A DNA stretch of 64,000 bases from Acidobacteriota bacterium (GCA_003223935.1 QHXQ01000026.1:19452-83451); one strand, 5' to 3'; positions 36,366-45,493 are shown, counted from the stretch's first letter. Translations and numbers: made by a program. Notes: a model not told the origin generated them from the sequence alone.

Positions 36366-37196
36366 ATGAGCAGTGCGAGCGATCACAGGGACGCAGCCCG
36401 ACAGATCATCGCCGCGATTGCGCGCGTGCTCGATGCGGGCGCGCTCGGCACGCTCGTCACAATCGTTGACGGGCCGCACAACGTCGGCGCAAAACTTTTA
36501 ATCGAACAGACCGGCACGCGCACGGGCACAACGAACGATGCCGCGCTCGACGAAGCAATCGCCGCACACGTGCAGACCTTCCTCAACTCACACGCCGAAG
36601 CACAGACATTCAAGGTCGAAGAGTTTGCGCCGGAGCTTAACGATTGGCGGGACGCGCGTATGCTGTTCGAGCGCATCGAGCCTGAGCCGCACGTCGTCGT
36701 CTGCGGCGCGGGACACGTCGGCGCGGCGCTCGCGCGGCTCGCGCACCTCGTCGGCTATCGTGTGACGCTCATAGACGACCGCGCCGATTTCGTTACGCGC
36801 GCGCGCTTTCCTGAAACAGAGATTGAGTTGGTCGCGGCGCATGAAGGTTGGGCAAGCGCATTGCAAAGTGTCTTGGGCACGGGGCGCGGGCGTTATGTCG
36901 CGGTGGTGACGCGCGGGCATAACGAAGATGAGGAGTGCCTGCGCGCGGTGCTCGCCGCGCGCCCCGATTACGTCGGCATGATTGGCAGCCGTCGGCGCAC
37001 GAACATCGTGCTGGCGCGCTTGCGTGAAGATGGCAACGGCGATGAACTCTTACGTGCAGTGCGCGCGCCCATCGGTTTGGACATCGGCGCGGTCGCGCCC
37101 GAAGAGGTTGCGCTCGCCATCCTCGCAGAGATCATTGCCACACGGCGCGGCGGCACGTGTGCGCCGCTCTCTGCGTGGCGACGCGAGCGCGATTAG
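36366..37196 (+). CDS. XdhC family protein with Rossmann domain
   Basis: A 276-aa protein. Residues 1-100 look like a degenerate XdhC_CoxI domain (G-T-L-V-T-I-V-D-G-P-H-N-V-G-A-K-L-L-I); residues 110-270 form the XdhC Rossmann domain with V-V-V-C-G-A-G-H-V-G-A-A-L-A-R-L, V-T-R-G-H-N-E-D-E-E-C-L, G-M-I-G-S-R-R-R-T and I-G-L-D-I-G-A-V-A-P-E-E-V-A-L-A-I-L-A-E. Likely partner of the small XdhC-N protein two genes upstream, in molybdenum-enzyme maturation. Confidence 0.9.
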   Translation: MSSASDHRDAARQIIAAIARVLDAGALGTLVTIVDGPHNVGAKLLIEQTGTRTGTTNDAALDEAIAAHVQTFLNSHAEAQTFKVEEFAPELNDWRDARMLFERIEPEPHVVVCGAGHVGAALARLAHLVGYRVTLIDDRADFVTRARFPETEIELVAAHEGWASALQSVLGTGRGRYVAVVTRGHNEDEECLRAVLAARPDYVGMIGSRRRTNIVLARLREDGNGDELLRAVRAPIGLDIGAVAPEEVALAILAEIIATRRGGTCAPLSAWRRERD

Positions 37197-37239
37197 AGAG
37201 GATTAAATCAAACCGTAGCTATCAGCCTCGTCGCATTGT

Positions 37240-37734
37240 TCAGTCTCGCTCCGATCTCAGGTACTTCTCCGGTAGCAGCATCTCTGCGTCCTCCGCTTGC
37301 CAGAAAATGGTCACGACCCACCAGCGCCGGCCGTCGTGCAGTAGTTGAATGCTATTGAGGCCGCGCAGGAACGGCCGCGCGTCTTGTGCGTCGCGCCGTG
37401 CCTCGTAGGCGCTGAGGACGTGCGCGATCCGGCCGAACTGCTCGACGCGGTTAGCAATGGCACGCTCATAAAAACCTTCCGTCTCGAAAATCGGCGTGAC
37501 GCGCGCAATGTAAGCATCTATGTCGAGCACTTGCGCGCTCGTCTCGCCGCCGGGTTGGCGCGCGGTCGGAATCAGCCGCGCGCCCGCGAGAAAGAGCGTG
37601 CGGAAGCGATCCCAATCGCGCTGTTGGCCGGCCGAGCCTGAGATCACTTCGTAGAGCGCGGCCAGAATGGCATCAATCGAAGCCACGTCTTTGGGATCGG
37701 CCGCCAGGTTAGCTTGTTCTGTCATAAGCAGCAT
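37240..37734 (-). CDS. SnoaL/NTF2-like protein
   Basis: A 164-aa protein. I-D-A-I-L-A-A-L-Y-E-V-I-S-G-S-A-G-Q-Q-R-D-W-D-R-F-R-T-L-F near the start and R-R-W-W-V-V-T-I-F-W-Q near the end fit the cone-shaped NTF2/SnoaL fold. Such proteins may bind small hydrophobic ligands or act as isomerases; nothing fixes the ligand here. A second Met three codons inside is an equally possible start. It points away from the divergent MFS gene. Confidence 0.7.
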   Translation of the reverse strand: MLLMTEQANLAADPKDVASIDAILAALYEVISGSAGQQRDWDRFRTLFLAGARLIPTARQPGGETSAQVLDIDAYIARVTPIFETEGFYERAIANRVEQFGRIAHVLSAYEARRDAQDARPFLRGLNSIQLLHDGRRWWVVTIFWQAEDAEMLLPEKYLRSERD

Positions 37735-37876
37735 GAAGGGCGAGCGTTTGAAGTCTCATTTAGCACGCCCGATTAAAACATGAGCGCAAGCTGCGCCGCA
37801 AAATTTTTATCCATTCGTGACGTTCGTGTATCATCTGACGATTCGCGCCAGTGTAGTGTGTTTGTCTGGGTGACGT

Positions 37877-39163
37877 ATGGCGACGCAGGTCGAACCGACT
37901 GAGGAACAGATATTGACGAGCGCGCCCGTGCAGCGGCACGGCGAGATGTTTCGTGCGCTCAGGCATCGCAACTTTCGTCTGTTCTGGACAGGCGCGTTTC
38001 TCTCAAACGTCGGCACATGGATGCAGCAGGTCGCGCAGGCTTGGCTCGTCTATCAACTGACCAACTCGCCCTTCTGGCTCGGCTTCGATGCTTTTCTCGC
38101 CACTGCGCCCGGTCTGGTTTTAACCCTGCTCGGCGGCGTCTTCGCCGACATCGTTGATCGCAAACGTCTGCTCATCTTCACGCAAGTTGGCGCCGGCTTG
38201 ACGGCGCTCACGTTGGCAACCTTGCAAGCGACGCACGTTTTGCATTGGTGGATGATCTTGTGCGCGTCGTTCGTCACGGGCTGTTGCATGTCGCTCGCCG
38301 CGCCGTCATATCAAGCGATCACGATCGATCTGGTCGGACGCGAAGACTTGACGAACGCGATTGCGCTCAACTCGACGCAGTTCCAACTCTCGCGCGTGAT
38401 CGGGCCGGTCTTGGCAGGGCCGGCGCTCCGCTTCTTCGGCGCAGCCGGTTGCTTCTATGCCAACGGTCTTTCGTTCGGCGCAGTCGTTGTGGCGCTCGCG
38501 ATGATGCAACTGCCGCCGTTGGTTGCGCCGCAGAAGAAGGAGAGTTTTTGGCAAGACCTCGCGGCGGGCGTGCGCTACGTGCGCCAACGCCCGCGCGTCT
38601 TCATGTTGCTTTTGATCTCCGCCTGCGTGAGTCTCTTTGGTGCGCCCTACTTTTCCATGTTGCCGGTGTTTGCGCGCGACGTGTTGCGGATGGGCGAGAT
38701 CGGCTTATCAATTCTGGGCGGCATGGCGGGTGCGGGCGCGTTCTTCGGCGCGTTGATGATTACGTTCTTAGGCAACTTCAAATACAAAGGTTGGTTCGTC
38801 CTTGGCGGCGCGTGGCTGTTCGCGCTCTGTCTGATCGGCTTCGCGCTGTCGGAGCTTGTGCCCGTCTCGCTCGCGTTTATATTTGCGATGGGCTTCGCCA
38901 TCGTCTGCTCGGTCGCGGTGACGAACATGCTCTTGCAGCAACTCGTGACCGACGAGATGCGCGGGCGCGTGATGAGCATGTTCATTCTCTCATTCATCGG
39001 CGCGATGCCCATCGGCAACTTTCTCGCCGGCATCGGCGCGCAACACCTCAACTTCAATCGCTGGATCGGCGCGCAAGTAACGCTCGCCATCGGCGGCCTC
39101 AGCATCGCCGTCATCGTCACCTTCATCGTCATACACAGCCCGCGCCTGCGCGCGCTGCACTAA
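37877..39163 (+). CDS. MFS transporter (MFS_3 / EntS-like)
   Basis: A 428-aa protein with about 12 membrane helices. F-R-L-F-W-T-G-A-F-L-S-N-V-G-T-W-M-Q-Q-V-A-Q-A-W-L-V-Y-Q-L-T-N-S-P is the strong N-terminal pattern of MFS_3 exporters (enterobactin exporter-like), with D-R-K-R-L-L in the 2-3 loop and M-R-G-R-V-M-S-M in the C-half. Substrate unknown. It is the only gene of its unit; the gap before it (37735-37876) has no clear promoter boxes. Confidence 0.92.
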   Translation: MATQVEPTEEQILTSAPVQRHGEMFRALRHRNFRLFWTGAFLSNVGTWMQQVAQAWLVYQLTNSPFWLGFDAFLATAPGLVLTLLGGVFADIVDRKRLLIFTQVGAGLTALTLATLQATHVLHWWMILCASFVTGCCMSLAAPSYQAITIDLVGREDLTNAIALNSTQFQLSRVIGPVLAGPALRFFGAAGCFYANGLSFGAVVVALAMMQLPPLVAPQKKESFWQDLAAGVRYVRQRPRVFMLLLISACVSLFGAPYFSMLPVFARDVLRMGEIGLSILGGMAGAGAFFGALMITFLGNFKYKGWFVLGGAWLFALCLIGFALSELVPVSLAFIFAMGFAIVCSVAVTNMLLQQLVTDEMRGRVMSMFILSFIGAMPIGNFLAGIGAQHLNFNRWIGAQVTLAIGGLSIAVIVTFIVIHSPRLRALH

Positions 39164-39218
39164 ACTAGCGCGCCTTACGAAATCAGCCGAGCATAGGTGA
39201 CGGACTGGCTGCGTGCGT

Positions 39219-40325
39219 CTATGCTTTGTCGAGCGGGAGCCACTCTTGGCCCTTCAGCACTTCAAAGTTGATGATCGGATGAATCTCCCAGAGCGTGCCG
39301 CGTGTCTTACCGACTTCCGTTTGATGTTTCTGATCCAGCATCAACCAACCGCTCAAGCGCACTTTGGTGACGCCATCAATCAAGTGATTGATCTGATCGA
39401 ACGACCAGCCGGGATGCTTCGCCCGCACGCGCGGACTGACTTCGCAGACCACAGCCTTAGCCCGGTCGGCTTTCGGGTTGGTCGGCGGGAAGTCCACGAG
39501 CCAGAGATGATAGTCAAGGTCGTTCACCGAATTGCAGTTGCACGTCTCTGGCGTTTCGACCTTGCCGGCCGTCAACCAGCCCTCGACCTGAAGCGCCAAG
39601 CCCTCGACCTGCGCCACTTGTTTTGCGCCCTCGGCCGGCCATCGCGCCCGATTCTTATTGACCACAGACTTCGGCACTTTCGTGCCGATGATGTCAGCGA
39701 GCGCGACGGCCGCGAATTTTTTTGGTTTGTCGATCCGGTTCTTGCGTTTATTCAAAGCAGGGTCGCCGCCCTTACCCTGAAGCGGGCAGCCGTGAAAAGT
39801 GTTGGCCGGCGGCGTGGGCTTAGGATTGTCGGCCGGCAGCGCATGAGCCTTCGCTTTCTTCGCGGCCTTCGGCGCGGCGACGGGTGCCGGCACGGCGGCG
39901 ACGGCTGCGGCTGGCATGAAGCGCGGCGGCGGATAGACGACGCCCGAATCTTCGTCTTCGTGTTCGACCTCTGCGATGCTGCGCGCCGCAAGCTTCCGCG
40001 TTGCTTTACGCTTCACGGCTTTTTTAGGCTGCGCGACCAGCGCGGCAAACTCGGCGCTCGGTTGCGCCGTCATATGGTTGACCGCTTTACTCAGCGCGCC
40101 CCGCGCCATCGTCTTAAAGTCGCCGGTCGCTTTCTGCTCGCCCTCGATGTAGGCGAGCACAGACAACAGGCCCGTCTTCGCGTCGGGCGCAACGTCTTTC
40201 ACGGTCAGTTGTAACTTGGGATTGGTTGCGCTGAAAGCCTGCTGCAACTCGTTGACGATGGTACTTTCTGCGCCAGGTGTCGGCGCGACGGGTAGTTTGA
40301 CTTGCAGGTGGATACCTTTGCGCAT
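39219..40325 (-). CDS. Unknown protein with conserved C-terminal beta-domain
   Basis: A 368-aa protein not assigned to a named family. Residues 1-90 form an ordered N-terminal domain, 95-190 are Ala/Lys/Pro-rich and probably disordered, 195-210 have K-G-G-D-P-A-L-N-K-R-K-N-R-I-D. The C-terminal 130 residues (C-N-C-N-S-V-N-D-L-D-Y-H-L-W-L, A-V-V-C-E-V-S-P-R-V-R, V-R-L-S-G-W-L-M-L-D, G-T-L-W-E-I-H-P-I) resemble a small OB-like domain I have met in other uncharacterised bacterial proteins. No signal peptide is seen. Divergent from the VIT/VWA gene. Confidence 0.65.
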   Translation of the reverse strand: MRKGIHLQVKLPVAPTPGAESTIVNELQQAFSATNPKLQLTVKDVAPDAKTGLLSVLAYIEGEQKATGDFKTMARGALSKAVNHMTAQPSAEFAALVAQPKKAVKRKATRKLAARSIAEVEHEDEDSGVVYPPPRFMPAAAVAAVPAPVAAPKAAKKAKAHALPADNPKPTPPANTFHGCPLQGKGGDPALNKRKNRIDKPKKFAAVALADIIGTKVPKSVVNKNRARWPAEGAKQVAQVEGLALQVEGWLTAGKVETPETCNCNSVNDLDYHLWLVDFPPTNPKADRAKAVVCEVSPRVRAKHPGWSFDQINHLIDGVTKVRLSGWLMLDQKHQTEVGKTRGTLWEIHPIINFEVLKGQEWLPLDKA

Positions 40326-40622
40326 AGATGTCCTCCAAGCGGGCGTTCACAGCCGCAGTTGTAAACAAGTTTGGATCATGAGGAATCTCTAGTAGCAGAC
40401 CGTGTATCTCGACGCGCGTTATGCTACTACAGTATGTTGGCCGAAAGCCATAATTTTTCACGACGGGCGCGCCGCAATGGCAGGGCACGCCGACCAACCA
40501 ATCTAGTGCGACACGCATCATCTGGCGCAAGTGCTGTGCGCAGTCACCGTTCTACGAGATGAATGGCGGCGACGGCCGTTGCGCTCGCGCCGAAACCTTG
40601 TGTGCTGACTGAGGAACCAATC
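40326..40622. other. Divergent gap between the unknown protein and the VIT/VWA gene
   Basis: 297 bp that must hold two promoters. TAGTAGCA (about 40391) and TGCTACTA (about 40422) form an inverted pair. No confident promoter boxes, RNA gene or repeat of the hairpin class was found. The coding start of the right-hand gene is placed at its end because of a ribosome site, although its frame stays open back to 40563. Confidence 0.4.
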
Positions 40623-42887
40623 ATGCTAATCAGAGCGAGAATCACCCAACTGTTATTCGGTCTATTACTCATCACGGGCGCGTTGCTGACATCTGCGCGC
40701 GCGCAAGGCGTGATCGTGCCCGGCATCTGCGACGATTGCCCGCGCCCGCCGCGCCCCGTCCAGTTGCCGCGCTCGCTGCCGATCAAGTCGATCAAACTGG
40801 ACACGAAGATCGCGGCGCAGGTGGCGACCACGCACGTCGAACAAATCTTTCGCAACGACACGGACGCCGTGCTCGAAGGCACATACTTCTTTCCGGTGCC
40901 TGAGACGGCTTCGGTCGCAGAGTTCGCCATCTGGGACGGCAACCGCCGGCTCGTCGGCGAAGTCCGCTCGCGCGAAGAGGCGCGGCGCATCTACGACGAG
41001 ATCGTGCGCCGGCAGCGCGATCCGGGACTCCTCGAATACGCGGGCAAGAATCTCTTTCAAGCGCGCATCTTCCCGATCCCGCCACACTCGGACAAAAAAC
41101 TTGAGTTGACTTACACGCAAGTCCTGCGCGCCGAATCGGGCACGGTCGCTTATCGTTATCCGCTCGGCACGGGCCACAACTTGGTCGAGATCGGCACAGT
41201 CTCAGGGCGCGTCGAGATCGAAGGCAAAGACTCTTTGCGCAACATCTATTCACCGAGCCACGCGATTGACGTGAACCGCACACGCGAAAGCACGCGCGCC
41301 AACATCTCTTTCGAGTCGGCCGCCGGGCGCGAGCCGCAGGACTTTCAACTCTTCTACACGATCTCAAATGAAGATTTCGGGCTGTCCCTGCTGACGCACC
41401 GTGAGCCGGGCAAGGATGGTTACTTCCTCCTGATGATCTCGCCGAAGGACAATTTCAACGAGACCGAGTACGCGGCCAAAGATGTCGTGTTCGTGCTCGA
41501 CACGTCGGGTTCGATGGCCGAGGAAGGGAAGATGGAGAAGGCGCGCGCGGCGCTGCTGTTCGGCGTCAAGACCTTGCGCCCGGATGATCGCTTCAACGTC
41601 ATCTCGTTCGCGGGCGAGGAACATCTGATGGCGAATGGTCTGATCGCCGCCAACGATCTAGGACGCACGCGCGGCGTCGAGTTCGTGCAAGGCTTGCGCC
41701 CGAGCGGCGGCACAAACATCAACGATGCGCTGCTGGCCGCGCTCAAACAATTCGACTCAAGCGATCGGCCCAAGTTGCTCGTCTTCCTCACCGACGGCCT
41801 GCCTACAGTCGGCGAGACGAACGTTGCGCGCATTGTCGAGAACGCGCGCAACGCACACGGGCGCGGCGTCCGTCTATTCACTTTCGGCGTCGGTTACGAT
41901 GTGAACACGGCGCTACTTGATAAGCTGGCGAGCGAGAACGGCGGCGTGCCCGATTACGTCGAGCCGAAAGAAGACCTCGAAGTTAAAGTGTCGAGCTTCT
42001 TCGCGAAGGTCAACTATCCTGTGTTGACCGATCTTGAATTGGACCTGGGCGGCGTCGAAAGCGATCTGGTCTATCCGCGCGAACTGCCTGATCTGTTTCG
42101 CGGCACGCAGATCACTTTGATCGGTCGCTATCGCAACGCGAGCGAACAGCACGTGCGTCTGCGTCTCACGGGCAAGACCAACGAGCAGACGCGCAGTTTC
42201 AATTACGACAACCTAAGTTTCCCGCTCGACACGGACGCGAACGATTTTCTGCCGCGTCTGTGGGCCACGCGCCGCGTCGGTTGGTTGATGGAACAGATTC
42301 GCACGAACGGCGAGCAGAAGGAGTTGGTGGACGAGATCACAGACCTCGGCACGCGCTACGGCATCGTCACGCCTTACACTTCTTACCTTGCGCTTGAGCA
42401 GACCGCCGTCACGCGCGATGTCAATGGCGCGTTCGCCGCTGGCGCGGTGAACGGGCGGCGCGCGCCTGCCGATCAGCCAACTGCGAGGCGAGGTGTCTTG
42501 GGTGGCATCGGCGGCGCAGGCGCGGGCGCGCCACTGCCGAAAGCTGCGGCGGAAACAGTGACCGTGACCGGCGAAAGCGCGGTGCGCGCGAGTAAAGATG
42601 CGCGCACTAAGCAGGAGTCTCTGCGTGCGGAAGATGATGAACGAATGAACGTGAACGTGGCGCGCAAGGTCGCGGACAAGACCTTCTACCTGCGCGATGG
42701 CGTGTGGACGGATGCGGAGTTCAAAGCGGACGCGCATCTGCCCGAAACGACACTCAGCTTTGGCACAGACGCATACTTCGACGCCCTCAAACGCGAGCCA
42801 AAGTTGGCCGACTTTTTCGCCTTGGGCGAGCGCGTCGTAGTCGTCTATAAAGGGCACGTCTATCGCGTCAACGCGGCGACGAAGTGA
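40623..42887 (+). CDS. VIT- and VWA-domain secreted/surface protein
   Basis: About 754 aa from ATG 40623 (GAGGA about 8 nt upstream; signal peptide L-L-F-G-L-L-L-I-T-G-A-L-L-T-S-A-R-A). A VIT domain (about 35-165; Y-F-F-P-V-P-E-T-A-S-V-A-E-F, R-R-I-Y-D-E-I-V) is followed by a VWA domain with an intact metal site D-T-S-G-S-M, a T-N-I-N-D and F-L-T-D-G. The C-terminal third has Y-G-I-V-T-P-Y-T-S-Y-L-A-L-E, shared with inter-alpha-trypsin-inhibitor-like bacterial proteins (MSMEG/YfbK-type), plus a Gly/Ala loop. Probably a periplasmic or outer-membrane adhesion/assembly protein. Confidence 0.88.
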   Translation: MLIRARITQLLFGLLLITGALLTSARAQGVIVPGICDDCPRPPRPVQLPRSLPIKSIKLDTKIAAQVATTHVEQIFRNDTDAVLEGTYFFPVPETASVAEFAIWDGNRRLVGEVRSREEARRIYDEIVRRQRDPGLLEYAGKNLFQARIFPIPPHSDKKLELTYTQVLRAESGTVAYRYPLGTGHNLVEIGTVSGRVEIEGKDSLRNIYSPSHAIDVNRTRESTRANISFESAAGREPQDFQLFYTISNEDFGLSLLTHREPGKDGYFLLMISPKDNFNETEYAAKDVVFVLDTSGSMAEEGKMEKARAALLFGVKTLRPDDRFNVISFAGEEHLMANGLIAANDLGRTRGVEFVQGLRPSGGTNINDALLAALKQFDSSDRPKLLVFLTDGLPTVGETNVARIVENARNAHGRGVRLFTFGVGYDVNTALLDKLASENGGVPDYVEPKEDLEVKVSSFFAKVNYPVLTDLELDLGGVESDLVYPRELPDLFRGTQITLIGRYRNASEQHVRLRLTGKTNEQTRSFNYDNLSFPLDTDANDFLPRLWATRRVGWLMEQIRTNGEQKELVDEITDLGTRYGIVTPYTSYLALEQTAVTRDVNGAFAAGAVNGRRAPADQPTARRGVLGGIGGAGAGAPLPKAAAETVTVTGESAVRASKDARTKQESLRAEDDERMNVNVARKVADKTFYLRDGVWTDAEFKADAHLPETTLSFGTDAYFDALKREPKLADFFALGERVVVVYKGHVYRVNAATK

Positions 42888-42896
42888 AAAGGGAAG

Positions 42897-42991
42897 GATT
42901 TAACCGCAAAGGAGGTGAAGAAGGCCGCCAAGAGCGCAAAGTTTTTCTTTGCGTCCTTCGCGGTCTTCTCTGCATCTATTGCGGTTAAATC
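42897..42991. repeat. GATTTAACCGCAA inverted repeat after the VIT/VWA gene
   Basis: GATTTAACCGCAA (42897-42909) pairs perfectly with TTGCGGTTAAATC (42979-42991). Inside, GCGCAAAG...CTTTGCG and GAAGAAGGCCGC/GCGGTCTTCTC add further pairing, so nearly the whole 95 nt can fold into one long hairpin. Confidence 0.8.
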
Positions 42992-43078
42992 TTTTGCGCG
43001 TGCCTTGTCTCGCGGGTGCGAGTTCGTGTACAAACAGTTGGACGCCTCACCTCGAAATTTGCAAGCGGAGATCATCGC

Positions 43079-44077
43079 GTGATAACGGCAGAGCAGATCG
43101 GTCGGCGGTTCGTGCGCGTGGCAGTCGCCATAATATGTGCGCTCGCGTGTCTATCGGTTCGCGTCCAAGCGCAGCAAGGTTGGGTGATGACCCGACTCGG
43201 CGCGGGCGGACAGGATTTGAACGCAGTCTTTTTTCTCGACAACAGACGCGGTTGGGTGGCGGGCGATGGCGGGCAGGTCTGGCGCACAGAGGACGGCGGG
43301 CGTAGTTGGACGCAGCAGCAGGTCGGTATCACGGAAGCGATCAACGATCTCTATTTCCGCGACAAAGAGAACGGTTATCTGCTCGCAGGCGGACGCATTC
43401 TCAGCACCGCAGACAGCGGCGCAACGTGGCGACAGGTGCGCCAATTTCTGCCTGATGAATTCGGCGGCGCGCTGCCGGAACTCTACAGCGTTCGCTTCGC
43501 CAACAAGAAGAAGGGCTGGATCGTCGGTAATCTTTCGCGTCGTGACGTTGTGACCGACAGCCTTGTCTTGTTCACCGCCGACGGCGGTGCAACGTGGCAA
43601 CGCCAGAACGTGCCAACGCGCGACGAATTGATCCACTTAGATTTCGTCGGCGACAAACGCGGCTGGATCGTCGGCGACAAAGGCACGATCCTGCGTACGC
43701 TTGACGGCGGGCAGACATGGACGCGCGCACGCGTCAATACCAATGCGACGCTCTATCACGTGGATTTTCTCAACGAAGATCACGGCTGGGCGGTCGGCGC
43801 GCGCGGCACGATCCTGCGCACAGATGATGGCGGCGACACGTGGCAGCCCGTCGTTGCAACGGTCGCGCGCGGCACGCTCTTGAGCATCAGCTTCGTCAAC
43901 GAAGATGACGGTTGGATCGTCGGACGCGGCGGCACGATCTTGCGCTCAAGCGACAGCGGGCGCACGTGGGTGCAGCAAGAGAGCGGCACAAAACAGAACC
44001 TCTACGCGCTCGTCATGACCAAGAAGCGCGGCGTCGCGGTCGGCGGCGACGGGTTGGTGTTGCAGTACGAACGATAA
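43079..44077 (+). CDS. Ycf48/HCF136-like beta-propeller secreted protein
   Basis: About 332 aa from GTG 43079, preceded by GCGGAG. A signal peptide (F-V-R-V-A-V-A-I-I-C-A-L-A-C-L-S-V-R-V-Q-A) leads into six or so repeats of the pattern G-W-I/A-V-G...G-T-I-L-R-(T/S)-x-D-(G/S)-G-x-T-W, the BNR-like blades of the Ycf48 propeller. In phototrophs this protein helps assemble photosystem II; heterotroph homologues have no known role. No photosynthesis gene is present here. Confidence 0.9.
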   Translation: MITAEQIGRRFVRVAVAIICALACLSVRVQAQQGWVMTRLGAGGQDLNAVFFLDNRRGWVAGDGGQVWRTEDGGRSWTQQQVGITEAINDLYFRDKENGYLLAGGRILSTADSGATWRQVRQFLPDEFGGALPELYSVRFANKKKGWIVGNLSRRDVVTDSLVLFTADGGATWQRQNVPTRDELIHLDFVGDKRGWIVGDKGTILRTLDGGQTWTRARVNTNATLYHVDFLNEDHGWAVGARGTILRTDDGGDTWQPVVATVARGTLLSISFVNEDDGWIVGRGGTILRSSDSGRTWVQQESGTKQNLYALVMTKKRGVAVGGDGLVLQYER

Positions 44078-44087
44078 GAGGCGAACG

Positions 44088-44561
44088 ATGAAAGATGCGC
44101 TCGAAGATTTTCGCCGGACGATTGAGACGGCGGGCGCGCGTCTGCGCGCGGTTGATGAAGCAGAGAGCCGACGGCCGAAGGGCACGGATAAATGGTCGGC
44201 GCGGCAGATCATCGGCCACTTGATTGATTCGGCGGCGAACAATCATCAACGGTTCGTGCTCGCGCAGCTTAAAGACGATCTCTTGTTTCCGGGCTACAGC
44301 CAAGAAGACTGGGTGCGCGTGCAGCACTACGACGAAGCCGCTTGGCCGTTGCTCGTCCAACTTTGGGAGAGCTACAACCTGCACCTGTTGCACGTCATGG
44401 CCCACACGCCGCCCGCCAAATTGCAGACGCCCTGCACGCAACACACGCTCGACCGCATCGCTTGGCAGACGGTGAAGGTGAGCGAGCCGGTCACGCTCGA
44501 ATACCTGATGCGCGACTACATCGGCCATCTGCAACATCACCTACGGCAGATTTTCGATTAA
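44088..44561 (+). CDS. DinB-like (YfiT/DinB superfamily) protein
   Basis: A 157-aa four-helix-bundle protein. K-W-S-A-R-Q-I-I-G-H-L-I-D-S-A-A-N-N-H-Q-R, with its first His and a later Y-I-G-H-L-Q-H-H-L near the end, matches the metal-binding triad of DinB-like proteins. Such enzymes act as thiol-dependent transferases or hydrolases in some species; the substrate here is unknown. It follows the Ycf48-like gene after 10 bp and is probably co-transcribed. Confidence 0.85.
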   Translation: MKDALEDFRRTIETAGARLRAVDEAESRRPKGTDKWSARQIIGHLIDSAANNHQRFVLAQLKDDLLFPGYSQEDWVRVQHYDEAAWPLLVQLWESYNLHLLHVMAHTPPAKLQTPCTQHTLDRIAWQTVKVSEPVTLEYLMRDYIGHLQHHLRQIFD

Positions 44562-44630
44562 GACTGACCGGGCGGCAGACTCGGCAAGCTTGACTGGTTG
44601 AAACAGAATGAGCAGTTAGGAAAAGAACTT

Positions 44631-44702
44631 AACCACGAACTCACACAAAGCGGCACGAAACAAATTAGAAGTTGTTCGTGCCGCTTCGTGTGATTCGTGG
44701 TT
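44631..44702. repeat. AACCACGAA inverted repeat, near-perfect long hairpin
   Basis: AACCACGAACTCACACAAAG and CGGCACGAA (44631-44659) face TTCGTGCCGCTTCGTGTGAT and TCGTGGTT (44675-44702). The arms differ by one indel and a substitution. It is between convergent genes, so it can act as a two-way terminator (T-rich on the right side, GCTTTTTC). Confidence 0.85.
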
Positions 44703-44745
44703 GCTTTTTCTGCGCCCGATTCGGTTTGGCAGGCGGCCGTCAGTC

Positions 44746-45360
44746 TTATTGTCCCTTGCCGCCCGTCTTGTTCAATTTATCGGCGGTCTTGCGCAACTTC
44801 TCGCTGAGCATGATGATGTCGTCAAGGTCACGTTTGGCTTTGGCGGCAAGCTGTGGGTCGGGCATGCCGGGGTCGCTGAAGATGGCATTGTGCAGGAAGC
44901 TGTCGAGCAGTTTGTTGAGCACGACGAGGCCTGGTTGCAGTTGCCCGTTGTCGGCCTCTTTCAAGTCGGTGCGTTTTTCTTCCTTTGCGCTCGGCGGCAG
45001 CGCGAGATCGGTCTTCAAACGCAAGGCGCGCTTTTTGATCTCTGTGGTTGAATCAAGGATGTACTTGTAGTTGAGTTGCTGCGGGGCGGCCGTGGCGTGC
45101 GCCATCTCGTCGTTCAAAGCTTGCAGCCGGTGCAGGTCTTCGTTGATCTCAGTCAGAATCGCCTGCGGGTCGCGCTTCGCTTTCTCTTGCTCAATCTCCA
45201 GCGAACGAATCTGATTCTCGCGCATGTCGAGATTCTGCGGCGGCGGCGCGGCTGGTTGTGCCTGCGCGCGCGCCCGCGTTGGCGCGAAGCAGAGACAACC
45301 TGCGACAACAACCGGCAGGATTAACGGTTTGATGGTGAGTTGCACGCGATGTTGCTTCAT
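44746..45360 (-). CDS. Secreted coiled-coil protein, function unknown
   Basis: About 204 aa. ATG at 45360 is chosen because GAGAGG lies 6-7 nt upstream on the minus strand and the product begins with a signal peptide (I-L-P-V-V-V-A-G-C-L-C-F-A-P-T-R-A-R-A); the frame stays open upstream to 45555. The mature part is helical: E-I-E-Q-E-K-A-K-R-D-P-Q-A-I-L-T-E-I-N-E-D-L-H-R-L-Q-A-L, then a Lys/Arg-rich helix and D-L-D-D-I-I-M-L-S-E-K-L-R-K-T-A-D-K-L. No known domain recognised. Confidence 0.75.
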   Translation of the reverse strand: MKQHRVQLTIKPLILPVVVAGCLCFAPTRARAQAQPAAPPPQNLDMRENQIRSLEIEQEKAKRDPQAILTEINEDLHRLQALNDEMAHATAAPQQLNYKYILDSTTEIKKRALRLKTDLALPPSAKEEKRTDLKEADNGQLQPGLVVLNKLLDSFLHNAIFSDPGMPDPQLAAKAKRDLDDIIMLSEKLRKTADKLNKTGGKGQ

Positions 45361-45493
45361 AGCTGACCTCTCAGAGTTGTTTGTTTCAGCGCGGGCCGGT
45401 CGGGGAGACCGGGCGCAGTATAAACCGACTGACCGGCGTGCGGGAAAAATTTTTATGCGTGTGTCTTGAACTGCAATGCTTGCGCCGCGCACA

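Noticed and set aside
38245..39168. 307-codon frame overlapping the MFS gene in another phase
   Set aside because: Arg/His-rich with no membrane helices; the MFS frame is clearly the coding one.
39213..40214. Long plus-strand open frame (333 codons) opposite the unknown protein gene
   Set aside because: It mirrors the minus-strand gene with its conserved C-terminal domain, is Arg/His/Leu-rich without domains, and is typical of antisense frames in GC-rich DNA.
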